Shown: in pieces, positions 16,606 through 25,256 of the stretch
How the letters are laid out: every line of letters begins with the position of its first letter
Position numbering within the stretch: position 1 is the first letter of the stretch
NCBI GenBank assembly: GCA_021324365.1
Contig: JAJPJE010000042.1
Coordinates: 62,001 to 126,000, forward strand
DNA: 64,000 bases
Direction: 5' to 3'
DNA from: Terriglobia bacterium
GTDB lineage: Bacteria; Acidobacteriota; Terriglobia; Terriglobales; Acidobacteriaceae
Translations under genes and position numbers: made by a program
Notes under the pieces: generated by a model
The model's database searches: none
Told to the model about the DNA's origin: nothing
The model's input: only the letters and a program-made list of their open reading frames with translations

Positions 16606-18009
16606 ATGCAGAGTTCACAGACAACAATGAGAATCCGCGAAGTATCCGGCATCAATGTACTGAATGTACTCATCATCGACGACGAAGCTGCGGTTCGGGA
16701 AAGCTGCCGCGAAGCAGCCGAGTTGCTCGGATTCCGCGTGTTCGCAGTCGACGCAGCCGAGCAAGCATACAAGATCCTCGAATCGCAGAGTATCGACATC
16801 ATCTTGCTGGACCTGCGGCTCCCCGGAGCAAGCGGCCTGGAAGCGCTGCGCGAAGTAAAGGCGCGGCGTCCCGAATCGGTAGTGGCAATCATCACCGGGT
16901 ATGCGACGGTGCCGTCGGCTGTGCAAGCGATGAAACAGGGTGCTTTCGACTACATTACTAAGCCATTCAACTTGGATGAGCTCCGAAACCTGCTGGAGCG
17001 CGCAACCGTGGAGTTGAAAAATACCGCGCAGAGACGAGCTTTGCGCGAGACCCTGCGTTCCAAACAGGGCTTCTCATCGCTGGTGGGCAAGTCGCCGGAA
17101 ATGGAGCGCCTTTACCGGATCATTTCGAAAGCAGCACAGAGCACCCACCCTGTGCTAATTGTCGGAGAGAGCGGCACCGGGAAAGAGTTGGTAGCGCGCT
17201 GCATTCATTTCACCGGACCGAATCGCGACAAGCCATTCATCCCGGTGGATTGCGGTTCGCTGGTGCCGACTTTAATCGAAAGCGAACTGTTCGGATACAT
17301 GAAAGGCGCGTTCACGGGCGCCACTCGGAATAAGGATGGACTGCTATCAATCGCTAATGGCGGGACAGTCTTTCTCGATGAAATCGGGGAGTTGCCAATC
17401 GATCTGCAATCAAAGCTGCTGCGAGCAATCCAGGAGAGGGAGATTCGTCCGGTGGGGAGCACAAAGGCGATTCCCATAGACGTCCGCATACTGGCTGCTA
17501 CGAATCGAGACCTGGAAGCGGCGGTCGCCGAAGGTGATTTTCGGAGAGATCTTTACTTCCGATTGAATGTGCTGGCGCTCAAGATTCCTCCGCTGCGGGA
17601 TCGCAAGCAGGACATTCCTCATCTCGTCGAACACTTTCTGGAAAGGCTGTCGCGCACCAACGGCGCGCGCCGTTCCTTGAGCGAGGACGCACTACAGGCA
17701 TTGCTCGAATACGAGTGGCCGGGCAATGTGCGCGAATTGGAAAACTGTATTGAAAGGGCGTGGGCAATGAGTTCGAACTCAAACCTGAATATGACAGATT
17801 TGCCGACCTATATTCGCAATGCTTTGGCACCAGCGAAGACCGGGAGCTCCGAAGGACCGAAGATTATTCCGCTGGCTGACCTGGAAAAAGCGGCAATACT
17901 TGGAGCTATTGAGCAATTAAGAGGAGATAAGCTGCTCGCTGCCAAGATGCTGGGTATCGGTAAGACAACTCTGTATCGCAAGCTGAAGGAATACGCTTCC
18001 CAGTTTTGA
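16606..18009 (+). CDS. NtrC-family sigma-54-dependent response regulator (second)
   Basis: A 467-residue protein from the ATG at 16606, preceded by GGGAGGGG. The receiver has D25/D26 and phospho-acceptor D69. The AAA+ part has Walker A at 187-194, G-A-F-T-G-A at 234-239, V-F-L-D-E-I-G-E Walker B and the R-finger block D-F-R-R-D-L-Y-F-R-L. The C-terminal Fis-like helix-turn-helix (L-L-A-A-K-M-L-G-I-G-K-T-T-L-Y) sits at the very end. All residues needed for phosphorylation, ATP hydrolysis and sigma-54 contact are present. Likely partner: the soluble PAS kinase upstream. It is followed after 80 bases by a degenerate signalling protein on the same strand. The frame begins at 16546, but the extra 20 residues have no ribosome binding site. 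Confidence 0.95.
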   Translation: MQSSQTTMRIREVSGINVLNVLIIDDEAAVRESCREAAELLGFRVFAVDAAEQAYKILESQSIDIILLDLRLPGASGLEALREVKARRPESVVAIITGYATVPSAVQAMKQGAFDYITKPFNLDELRNLLERATVELKNTAQRRALRETLRSKQGFSSLVGKSPEMERLYRIISKAAQSTHPVLIVGESGTGKELVARCIHFTGPNRDKPFIPVDCGSLVPTLIESELFGYMKGAFTGATRNKDGLLSIANGGTVFLDEIGELPIDLQSKLLRAIQEREIRPVGSTKAIPIDVRILAATNRDLEAAVAEGDFRRDLYFRLNVLALKIPPLRDRKQDIPHLVEHFLERLSRTNGARRSLSEDALQALLEYEWPGNVRELENCIERAWAMSSNSNLNMTDLPTYIRNALAPAKTGSSEGPKIIPLADLEKAAILGAIEQLRGDKLLAAKMLGIGKTTLYRKLKEYASQF

Positions 18010-18089
18010 ACCCTAGTTCGCAGGGCAGCGTTCCGTTTCGGCTCTGCAGCTAATCTTCAGAGTGGTAAGTTGTTGATTCCTAGCCCTGA

Positions 18090-18617
18090 ATGGGTGGAGA
18101 GACGATTGCACCTATGCAGGGCATGATACTGATCGTTACACCTTCTACGAGCGGTCCACAATGTGCAGAGCTGATCGGCAAAGCTCTGAACCAACCAGCC
18201 AAACTTGTCACTAGCCTGCGTCAGGCGATTGCATCTATCCGAAACGAAGAGTACCGCGTTGTGGTCATGGATGAAGATCTGTTCGAAACCAGCCCGACGA
18301 CGGCCGCCGGCATCACGGAACTTTCAGAAGGAGCGGTCATGGTTTTTCTAAATTTCGGAATCGCAAGTTCCGACCGCGTGGTTCGCGAGGTGAAAGCCGC
18401 CATATGCCGCCGTGAGCGCGACGAAGCAACTGCACGGCATAGTGCTGCTCTGCAATTACAGGGTGAGCTGGGAAACGATCTCACCGGAATTCTGGTGAGT
18501 GCTCAAGCTGCGCTGAAGGTGCCTGATCTGCCGCCGGCTGTCCAGGAGCGATTGTCGAAGCTCTACGAGATAGCTCGAAAGCTGCAACTGCGGCTGCAAA
18601 CCGGGAGCTCAGTGTGA
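18090..18617 (+). CDS. Degenerate receiver/H-box signalling protein
   Basis: A 175-residue protein of no named family. Residues about 12-110 look like a receiver fold (M-I-L-I-V-T-P first strand, V-V-V-M-D-E-D third strand, V-M-V-F-L-N fourth strand), but the acidic pair after strand 1 is missing. Residues about 125-170 resemble a DHp helix hairpin: L-Q-G-E-L-G-N-D-L-T-G-I-L matches the usual A-H-E-I-x-N-P-L-T-G-I-L with the phospho-acceptor His replaced by Gly. It may therefore be a non-catalytic binding partner or phosphatase-like modulator of the neighbouring kinase and regulator. Start uncertain: ATG 18090 or ATG 18114. Confidence 0.65.
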   Translation: MGGETIAPMQGMILIVTPSTSGPQCAELIGKALNQPAKLVTSLRQAIASIRNEEYRVVVMDEDLFETSPTTAAGITELSEGAVMVFLNFGIASSDRVVREVKAAICRRERDEATARHSAALQLQGELGNDLTGILVSAQAALKVPDLPPAVQERLSKLYEIARKLQLRLQTGSSV

Positions 18618-18646
18618 GCCAGCAGTACAGTTACCCCTTTGGGAAC

Positions 18647-18686
18647 TGCCGAGTTTATCGCGAGTGAGTTGCCGACGAACTCGGCA
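18647..18686 (+). terminator. Stem-loop, possible terminator before the glycan cluster
   Basis: Perfect 9-bp stem TGCCGAGTT / AACTCGGCA with a 22-base loop, followed by CTTAAATTTCTTG. The T-run is broken and the loop is long, so it could equally be a leader structure. It separates the signalling genes from the methyltransferase gene. Confidence 0.4.
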
Positions 18687-18830
18687 CTTAAATTTCTTGT
18701 TCCCGGACTCGATTGCTTAAACGGGGGCTCCCGCGCAATTCTTTGAATCCAAGCTGGTTGCAAGAGGAAAGTAGGCATCCCAAGTAGGTGAGCCATCTTC
18801 TAACCCAGCACACAGGACGACATTTCCCCT

Positions 18831-19664
18831 GTGATAAAGCTGATGGCACCTCAACTGCAGCACGCAAATGAATCTGAGATTTCGCTTTCCAAAACTTGCC
18901 GAACTCCGGTGTTAGATCGTGGGCTTTTGGCACGTCGAATTGAGCAACTCGGAGAGTGGTTCCACAATCTTGACCTGCACGGCGTAAAGACGGCGCCAAA
19001 TCATTTCCTTGGGGATTTCCCCGCCATCAAGTGGCGACACATTGCGCCAGAAGTCCCTGACGATCTCAGCGGGGCCCGCGTTCTGGATATTGGATGCAAT
19101 GGTGGTTTTTACTGCATTCAAATGAAGCAGCGCGGGGCTGAGCGAGTCCTTGGCATCGATGTTGACGACCGTTACCTGAACCAAGCCCGGTTTGCAGCCG
19201 AACAGCTCAGCCTCGACATTGAATTCCAGAAACTCTCGGTTTACGAGGTGGATAGGATCCCCGGTCAGTTCGATTTCGTCCTGTTCATGGGAGTGTTCTA
19301 CCACCTCCGTTATCCGCTATACGCCCTGGACAAGATCATTCAGAAGGTGAGCGGGCGGCTCATTTTCCAGACGATGATCCGCGGTTCAGAAACGCCGCGT
19401 GAATGGGAGAGCAATTACCACTTCTGGAACAAGGAAATTTTCAAGCAGCAGGATTTTCCCTGCATGTATTTCATCGAGAAACAGTACGCGAACGACCCGA
19501 CGAACTGGTGGCTCCCCAATGCGAGTGCAGCGGAAGCCATGCTGCGCAGCTCTGGCATGGAAGTAGTTTCCCATCCAGAGAACGAAACGTGGATTTGCAC
19601 TCCTAAACACGTCAGCCGTGACGGTCGCTACATTCTGGACATGGAACTCGATGGAACTTTGTAA
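18831..19664 (+). CDS. SAM-dependent methyltransferase (CmoB/DUF1698-like)
   Basis: A 277-residue class I methyltransferase. The SAM motif V-L-D-I-G-C-N-G-G-F-Y lies at 84-94 and an acidic Asp in G-I-D-V-D-D at about 110. A conserved F-M-G-V-F-Y-H-L-R-Y-P-L block (about 154-165) and a C-terminal W-W-L-P-N block are typical of the CmoB-like branch found in glycan loci rather than of tRNA-modifying CmoB itself. It probably methylates a sugar hydroxyl or carboxyl group of the glycan built by the next genes; this is inferred from context. It starts with GTG at 18831 (ATG at 18843 also possible). First gene of the cluster, 33 bases before the next. Confidence 0.85.
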   Translation: MIKLMAPQLQHANESEISLSKTCRTPVLDRGLLARRIEQLGEWFHNLDLHGVKTAPNHFLGDFPAIKWRHIAPEVPDDLSGARVLDIGCNGGFYCIQMKQRGAERVLGIDVDDRYLNQARFAAEQLSLDIEFQKLSVYEVDRIPGQFDFVLFMGVFYHLRYPLYALDKIIQKVSGRLIFQTMIRGSETPREWESNYHFWNKEIFKQQDFPCMYFIEKQYANDPTNWWLPNASAAEAMLRSSGMEVVSHPENETWICTPKHVSRDGRYILDMELDGTL

Positions 19665-19697
19665 GGCAAGAAGCGAAAAAGGGGAGCAAGGGAAAGC

Positions 19698-20636
19698 ATG
19701 ATCGAAGCAGTGATGCTCTGGAATGAACCCAACAACCTTTCTCACTGGGACTTCAAGATTGATCCGGAGTGGAAGAAATTTGCGGAAATGACGATAGCGG
19801 GAGCGAAAGCGGTGCGGCGGGTCAATCCAGAGCTGCCCATCGTGCTCGGAGGAATCTCTCCAATAGATCCCAATTTCATGCAACTGATGGGTTCGCATGG
19901 AGTTCTCGACCATGTCGACATCGTTGCTGTGCATGGATTTCCTCTCGATTGGAATCATTGGGGCATTCACGAATGGCCTCAGAAAATTGCGGAGATCCGG
20001 TCGGTAACGAAAAAGCCGATCTGGGTGTCGGAGGCCGGCGCGTCGTCCTTCGGGGCAGAGGAAGTGCAGGTATTCGGAATGCAGCGAACGGCTGAACTGC
20101 TGCTGCCGATCGTCGACCGCATTCATTGGTACAGCCTCTTTGACCTTCCGGCGACCTGGACCGCAACCACAAGGCACAAGGAATCCGAAGGCAGCGCCTA
20201 CTACCGGCACTACTACATGGGGTTGATCCGCGAAGACATGACACCGAAGCAGGCAGCTTCGCACTTTCCGGAAGGGCTGGGGATTTGCCAGTGGTTCCAT
20301 TTTGAAGATCCGCGGCTGGATGCCGGAGTGGAATGGCTACAACAGCTCGGAGTGCGATATTTGAGGACTGGAGTGAGTTGGGCAGACTGGTTCCGGCCCC
20401 ACTCCGAGACGTGGTTCGATCGCCAGATGTCGGCGCTCAGTCCATTCGAAACCACGCTGACCCTTTGTTTCACTCCAGAGCATCTTGGTGTGGAACGGCA
20501 TTATACGAGTCCGCCGAGAAACAGTGACGACTTTGCAGAGTTCGTGCACTGGGCTGTATCGCGTTATGCGCCCGCGAACATCCTGTCGGGTGCAGAAGGC
20601 GCTCAAGACCGAACCCAAGTGGGAGCAAGAAATTAA
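19698..20636 (+). CDS. Clan-A glycoside hydrolase-like protein, apparently permuted
   Basis: A 312-residue protein with the clan-A (TIM barrel) catalytic acid W-N-E-P-N-N at Glu10 and a nucleophile candidate Glu112 in W-V-S-E-A-G. Families GH39 and GH5 have this pair at strands 4 and 7. Here strand 4 is at the very N terminus, and the part after residue 193 (F-H-F-E-D, L-G-V-R-Y-L-R-T-G-V-S-W-A-D-W, T-L-T-L-C-F-T-P) looks like strands 1-3 of the same barrel. The order is therefore beta4-8 then beta1-3. No signal peptide, so it acts in the cytoplasm. AAGGGGAG upstream supports the ATG. The stop overlaps the next start (TAATG). Confidence 0.75.
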   Translation: MIEAVMLWNEPNNLSHWDFKIDPEWKKFAEMTIAGAKAVRRVNPELPIVLGGISPIDPNFMQLMGSHGVLDHVDIVAVHGFPLDWNHWGIHEWPQKIAEIRSVTKKPIWVSEAGASSFGAEEVQVFGMQRTAELLLPIVDRIHWYSLFDLPATWTATTRHKESEGSAYYRHYYMGLIREDMTPKQAASHFPEGLGICQWFHFEDPRLDAGVEWLQQLGVRYLRTGVSWADWFRPHSETWFDRQMSALSPFETTLTLCFTPEHLGVERHYTSPPRNSDDFAEFVHWAVSRYAPANILSGAEGAQDRTQVGARN

Positions 20637-21754
20637 TGGCAAAAAGGATTCTGATTACGGGCGGCGCGGGATTCGTCGGGTCTCATCTCGCGGACGCCCT
20701 GTTGAGTGCCGGCCATGAGGTACGCATTTTCGATAATTTGACTCCGCAGGTCCACTCGGACGGCATGCCTGATTATTTGCCGGGAGAGATTCACTTCATG
20801 GAGGGTGACCTGCGGGACGGCGACCAGGTACGTGAAGCCGTGCGAAATGTCGATGTGATCTTCCATCTAGGCGCAGCGGTAGGAGTTGGCCAGTCCATGT
20901 ACGAGATTTCTCACTACATGGGGGCGAACACGCAGGGCACCGCCAACCTTCTGCAGGCTATTCTCGACACCGACTGCAAGCTTGAGAAGCTGATTGTTGC
21001 TTCCTCGATGTCGATTTACGGAGAAGGCAAATACCTTTGCGTGCAGTGCGGTACGGTAGCGCCAAGGGAACGCAACACCAGGCAGTTGAAAGAAAGACAG
21101 TGGGAGGCCCTATGTCCGACCTGTGGCCGCGAACTGACACCGATCCCGACGACTGAGTCGAAACCTCTGCAATGCAGTTCGTTTTACGCGCTATCCAAGA
21201 AAGATCAGGAAGAAATGGTTCTGCTATTTGGCAGAACCTACGATCTTCCGGTGGTCGCACTACGATATTTCAACATTTACGGCGTGCGCCAGTCGCTTTC
21301 GAATCCGTATACGGGAGTTGCGGCGATTTTTGCTTCGCGGCTGCTGAATGGCCGTCCTCCGCTGATTTTTGAAGATGGCATGCAGATGCGGGATTTCGTA
21401 AGCGTGAAGGACGTGGTGCAGGCAAACCTTCTGGCGATGGAAACGCCTCAAGCGAACGCTATAGCGCTGAATATCGGTTCGGGCGAGCCGATTTCTGTTC
21501 GTGAAGTGGCAAGCATGCTGGGTGCCGCCCTAGGGATTCAAATGCAGCCCGAGATTACAGGTAAGTACCGTGCGGGAGACATACGTCATTGCTTCGCCGA
21601 TATCTCGGCGGCGAATAGCCTGCTCGGATATCAGCCGAAGATTCGTTTTGCTGATGGCGTGCAGGAGTACGCCGACTGGTTACGTGAGCAGCATGCTGAG
21701 GACCATGCGGCGGAGATGGTGCAGAAGCTGCACGAATATCGGCTGACGGCTTAA
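20636..21754 (+). CDS. NAD-dependent sugar epimerase/dehydratase with zinc-ribbon insert
   Basis: A 372-residue extended SDR. It has G-G-A-G-F-V-G at 9-15, Ser124, and catalytic Tyr184-x3-Lys188 (Y-A-L-S-K), consistent with a UDP-sugar 4-epimerase or related enzyme. An insert at about 132-172 carries two C-x2-C pairs (Cys135/138 and Cys160/163), a zinc-ribbon-like module placed directly after the strand bearing the catalytic Ser and just before Tyr184. Ordinary GalE lacks this. The start overlaps the preceding stop by one base, which points to translational coupling. The probable substrate is a nucleotide sugar for the transferases downstream. Confidence 0.88.
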   Translation: MAKRILITGGAGFVGSHLADALLSAGHEVRIFDNLTPQVHSDGMPDYLPGEIHFMEGDLRDGDQVREAVRNVDVIFHLGAAVGVGQSMYEISHYMGANTQGTANLLQAILDTDCKLEKLIVASSMSIYGEGKYLCVQCGTVAPRERNTRQLKERQWEALCPTCGRELTPIPTTESKPLQCSSFYALSKKDQEEMVLLFGRTYDLPVVALRYFNIYGVRQSLSNPYTGVAAIFASRLLNGRPPLIFEDGMQMRDFVSVKDVVQANLLAMETPQANAIALNIGSGEPISVREVASMLGAALGIQMQPEITGKYRAGDIRHCFADISAANSLLGYQPKIRFADGVQEYADWLREQHAEDHAAEMVQKLHEYRLTA

Positions 21755-21775
21755 TCCATAGAGATTGGGAATCCG

Positions 21776-22879
21776 ATGAAGACTCTTACAGAACGGCGAA
21801 ATGTCTTGATATTCGGTGGAGCCGGATTCATCGGGTCCAACTGGGCCCACTGGCTATTACGAAATACCGACGCGAATGTGCACGTCTTCGACAATCTTTC
21901 GCGTTGCGGGGTGAGATACAACCTGGAGATGCTGCGGAAACAGGAAGGTGCCTCGCGCAGGTTGCAGGTAACCATCGCCGACGTGCGGGATGCCGCAGCA
22001 GTGGCCAAAGCGGTGCGTCCCGCAAATGAGATTTACCATTTTGCAGCGCAGGTGGCGGTCACGACGTCCTTGGCGAATCCGCGACTCGATTACGAAGTTA
22101 ACCTCGGAGGCACGTTCAATCTTCTCGAAGCTGTGCGGCAGGCAGGAAATCATCCGTTCTTGCTATTTACCTCAACGAACAAAGTTTATGGCGAATTGCC
22201 GATGCACGATTTGGCCGCAGCCCCGACGCGCTACATGTTCAAGCACATCCGCGGAGTATGCGAAGATCAGCCGCTCGATTTTCACTCTCCCTATGGGTGC
22301 TCGAAGGGCTCGGCCGACCAGTACGTGCACGACTATGCACGGATGTTCGACATTCCCGCAGTGGTGTTTCGTATGTCGTGCATCGCGGGTCCCAGACAGT
22401 TTGGAAATGAGGATCAAGGCTGGGTCGCACATTTTCTGTATTCGGCCATTCAACAGATACCCCTTGTCATTTACGGTGACGGACGACAGGTGCGAGATGT
22501 GCTGTGCGTGGATGATCTAGTTCGCGCATTCGAGGCCGTTCGCAAAAACGTGCATAAAACCGGTGGGCAGATTTACAACGTCGGCGGCGGGTTGGAGAAC
22601 ACTACGTCACTGCTGGAATTGATGAACGCAATCGAGAATCTGACGGGCCAACCAGTGCAGTACGTGCTAGACGAAAGGCGTCCAGGAGACCAGTTGGTGT
22701 ATGTGACCGATTACTCAAAGCTACGGCGGGATACAGGCTGGACGCCGAAGCTGAATGTGCGCGAAACGCTGAAGCGAATCGAGCACTGGTGGAAGGAAAA
22801 CCAGGAAGTGCTTGCACCGACCGAAGTTCGCGAACCAGTAGCTGGGACGGCCCTGCAGAACTTACCGGGGGCAGCATGA
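21776..22879 (+). CDS. NAD-dependent sugar epimerase (CDP-paratose 2-epimerase-like)
   Basis: A 367-residue extended SDR with G-G-A-G-F-I-G at 14-20, S-T-N-K-V-Y-G at about 133-139 and Tyr173-x3-Lys177 (Y-G-C-S-K). The blocks V-R-Y-N-L-E-M-L, L-D-F-H-S-P-Y-G-C-S-K and G-P-R-Q-F-G-N-E-D-Q-G-W-V-A-H are characteristic of the CDP-tyvelose/paratose 2-epimerase (RfbE) branch. Exact specificity is not readable. It sits 21 bases after the other epimerase gene and overlaps the radical SAM gene (ATGA). The two epimerases together suggest an unusual sugar is made here. Confidence 0.88.
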   Translation: MKTLTERRNVLIFGGAGFIGSNWAHWLLRNTDANVHVFDNLSRCGVRYNLEMLRKQEGASRRLQVTIADVRDAAAVAKAVRPANEIYHFAAQVAVTTSLANPRLDYEVNLGGTFNLLEAVRQAGNHPFLLFTSTNKVYGELPMHDLAAAPTRYMFKHIRGVCEDQPLDFHSPYGCSKGSADQYVHDYARMFDIPAVVFRMSCIAGPRQFGNEDQGWVAHFLYSAIQQIPLVIYGDGRQVRDVLCVDDLVRAFEAVRKNVHKTGGQIYNVGGGLENTTSLLELMNAIENLTGQPVQYVLDERRPGDQLVYVTDYSKLRRDTGWTPKLNVRETLKRIEHWWKENQEVLAPTEVREPVAGTALQNLPGAA

Positions 22880-24162
22880 AGTATGCATTAGTCAACCCGA
22901 ACTGGGATTTTAAGGGTTCTACATACTTCGGTTGCCCGGACCCGCACTATCCCCTTGAGTTGCTGTTTGCGTTCGACAAAATCGAAGAAGCAGGCCACGA
23001 AGCGCTCCTGGTTGACGCGCAAAACGAAGCCTTGAACGCCACAGAAACGAAGCGGCGCGTCGAGTCTTTCGATCCGGACTTCCTCGTGATTCCGACAGCG
23101 CCGTCATACCTCTTCTGGCGATGCCCCCCGCCGGAGGTTCGTGTTCCCAAGCAGTGGTTCGCAGGGATCGGCGGTAAGGCGGTGAAGGTCGCGATTGGCC
23201 CGCACACATCCGCAACCCCCGCCGCGGCACTGCGAAAAATCGGCTGCGACATAGGAATGCGCGGCGAGCCTGACCAGACGCTGCCGATGCTCGCGAGCAA
23301 ACCATGGAAGGAAATCGAAGGTTGCTGCTGGCGCGATGCGGACGGGTTTCACCTGAGCCCTTCGCTGGGAGTAACGGACATGAAGTCCCTGCAGGCGCTC
23401 GATTTCAGCAACTACAACGTCGAGCGGCATCTGCATCGACATCATGTATTTCACGGCGAGGGGCACGGCGCAGAGTTGGAGTTCGCTCGAGGTTGTCCGT
23501 GGGCATGCACCTTCTGCAACAAAACACTATTTCGCGACAAATTCCGCGAGCGTGAAGTCAGTGAGGTGCTGAAGGAAGTCGATCGCGTGATTGCGCGCGG
23601 CGTCGACTATATCTACTTCATCGATGAAATTTTCGGCGTTGGCAAGAACGTATTGAAGTTACTGGAAGGAATTGCTGACCGAAAAGTTAACATCGGCTTT
23701 CAGACACGCATTGATCTCTGGAATGAAGAAAGCCTTGATCTACTCGGGCGTGCGCGATGTATTTCACTAGAGTGCGGCATTGAATCGATTACAGAGGAGG
23801 GCCGCGACGAACTGAATAAGAAGTGCCGCATTGGCACCGATCGCATAACCGAGCTGCTGATCCATGCCAAAAAAAGAATTCCATGGGTGCAGGCAAACCT
23901 GATCCTGACCGATCACGACAACAAGGCCGATATCAAACGTTGGCAGGACAACCTGAAGTCTTGTGGGGTATGGGTTAGTGAACCGGTGCCGATGTTCCCA
24001 TTTCCTGGAACGCCGCTGTACGTGCAGCTTTTTGGACAGCCGGATGACGATGCCTGGGAGCGCGCGCATCACTACTACACCGCTACCTTTTCTGACAAAG
24101 GCTTCAGCGATATCCAGGAGCAGCAACCAGCTGCCATCGAGGATCTGGAATGCACGTGTTAG
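22876..24162 (+). CDS. B12-binding-domain radical SAM enzyme
   Basis: A 428-residue protein. The N-terminal 150 residues are a cobalamin-binding-like Rossmann domain without the His of D-x-H-x-x-G, as in many B12-radical SAM enzymes. The radical SAM core begins at about 200 with the cluster motif C207-x3-C211-x2-C214 (R-G-C-P-W-A-C-T-F-C-N-K). Next come Y-I-Y-F-I-D-E-I-F-G (second strand) and S-L-E-C-G-I-E-S. Members methylate unactivated carbons or rearrange substrates; in a sugar cluster the substrate may be a nucleotide sugar or glycan. The frame begins at 22789, but the ATG at 22876 overlaps the previous stop (ATGA) and starts the fold correctly. Confidence 0.9.
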   Translation: MKYALVNPNWDFKGSTYFGCPDPHYPLELLFAFDKIEEAGHEALLVDAQNEALNATETKRRVESFDPDFLVIPTAPSYLFWRCPPPEVRVPKQWFAGIGGKAVKVAIGPHTSATPAAALRKIGCDIGMRGEPDQTLPMLASKPWKEIEGCCWRDADGFHLSPSLGVTDMKSLQALDFSNYNVERHLHRHHVFHGEGHGAELEFARGCPWACTFCNKTLFRDKFREREVSEVLKEVDRVIARGVDYIYFIDEIFGVGKNVLKLLEGIADRKVNIGFQTRIDLWNEESLDLLGRARCISLECGIESITEEGRDELNKKCRIGTDRITELLIHAKKRIPWVQANLILTDHDNKADIKRWQDNLKSCGVWVSEPVPMFPFPGTPLYVQLFGQPDDDAWERAHHYYTATFSDKGFSDIQEQQPAAIEDLECTC

Positions 24163-25256
24163 TCACCGCTGACACGGTTGGCGGGGTCTGGACTTACACA
24201 AAAGAATTAGTGACTGGTCTGGCACAGCGTGGCGTTCGTGTCACCTTGGTGAGCTTTGGAGAAATTCCTAAGCCCGGCGAGATCGAATGGCTGGTCTCGA
24301 TGAGGTCGATCGACTTTTATCCGACGGCTTTCCGCCTGGAGTGGATGCAGGATGCAGAGCGCGATTTGCGGCTCTCTTCCGAATACCTGTTGCGGATCGT
24401 TTCGGAATCCAAGCCTGACCTTTTGCACCTGAGCCAGTATGCCTACGGTGCGCTCGCAGTGGATATACCGAAGCTGGTCATTGCGCACAGCGATGTCGTC
24501 AGCTGGTGGGTAGCGGTCCACGGCCGTGAGCCAGAGAGGAGTGCCTGGATTGATTCCTACCGTGACACGGTCGAGCGCGGTTTATCGGAAGCCGATACTG
24601 TTGTCGCCCCCAGTCGCTGGATGATGAATGCACTGCAAGCGCATTATGGAAAGCTGAAGGTCACCCGAGTGATTTATAACGGCCGCAATCCCGTGCTCTT
24701 TAATCCGCATTGCAGTAAAGAAGAACTGGTGTTGGGCGCTGGCCGCGTCTGGGACCCAGGGAAGCAGGTGCGGATGCTGGAAGCCGTCAACTCGCCTTGG
24801 CCGATTGTGGTTGCAGGGCCGAATGAAAGTCCGGATCAAGCCGCCGGACAGCATGCGTCCGCAACCAAGTATGGTGGGATTGATATCCGCGGAACACAAA
24901 CAGCCGTGCAGCTTCAACAATTGTATGCACGTGCTTCCATGTTTGTAGGGACCTCGCGATATGAGCCTTTCGGGTTGGCACCCTTGGAAGCTGCTTTCTC
25001 ACGCTGCGTTCTGGTCTTGAATGACATTCCGAGTTTTCGCGAGATATGGGGGGAGAGTGCATGCTATTTCCGCGCCAATGACGCGACCGAACTCGAGCGG
25101 ACGTTGATTAGCTTGGCTGAAGACCGGCAACTACGTCTTACGTACTCAAATCTCGCGTATCGGCGCGCAAAGAGCTTCTATACCGCGAATCGCATGGTCG
25201 ACCAGTACATGCAGCTTTACTCGACGCTGATTACGGAGAAGGTGGCGGCGGCGTGA
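24150..25256 (+). CDS. Glycosyltransferase family 4 protein
   Basis: A 368-residue GT-B enzyme. N-terminal V-L-V-T-A-D-T-V-G-G-V-W-T-Y resembles the acceptor-side loop G-G-V of GT4. The C-terminal half has E-P-F-G-L-A-P-L-E-A-A (about 270-280), the donor-binding E-x7-E motif of the family. It transfers a sugar from a nucleotide donor to the growing glycan, at the cytoplasmic face. The start overlaps the radical SAM stop by 13 bases and the end overlaps the next gene (GTGA), so translation is coupled. Confidence 0.9.
   Translation: MHVLVTADTVGGVWTYTKELVTGLAQRGVRVTLVSFGEIPKPGEIEWLVSMRSIDFYPTAFRLEWMQDAERDLRLSSEYLLRIVSESKPDLLHLSQYAYGALAVDIPKLVIAHSDVVSWWVAVHGREPERSAWIDSYRDTVERGLSEADTVVAPSRWMMNALQAHYGKLKVTRVIYNGRNPVLFNPHCSKEELVLGAGRVWDPGKQVRMLEAVNSPWPIVVAGPNESPDQAAGQHASATKYGGIDIRGTQTAVQLQQLYARASMFVGTSRYEPFGLAPLEAAFSRCVLVLNDIPSFREIWGESACYFRANDATELERTLISLAEDRQLRLTYSNLAYRRAKSFYTANRMVDQYMQLYSTLITEKVAAA

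Noticed and set aside
20578-20636. Possible frameshift at the end of the glycoside hydrolase gene
   Set aside because: The C-terminal residues look ordinary and the TAATG overlap with the next gene is consistent with an intact end; no continuing homologous frame was seen.
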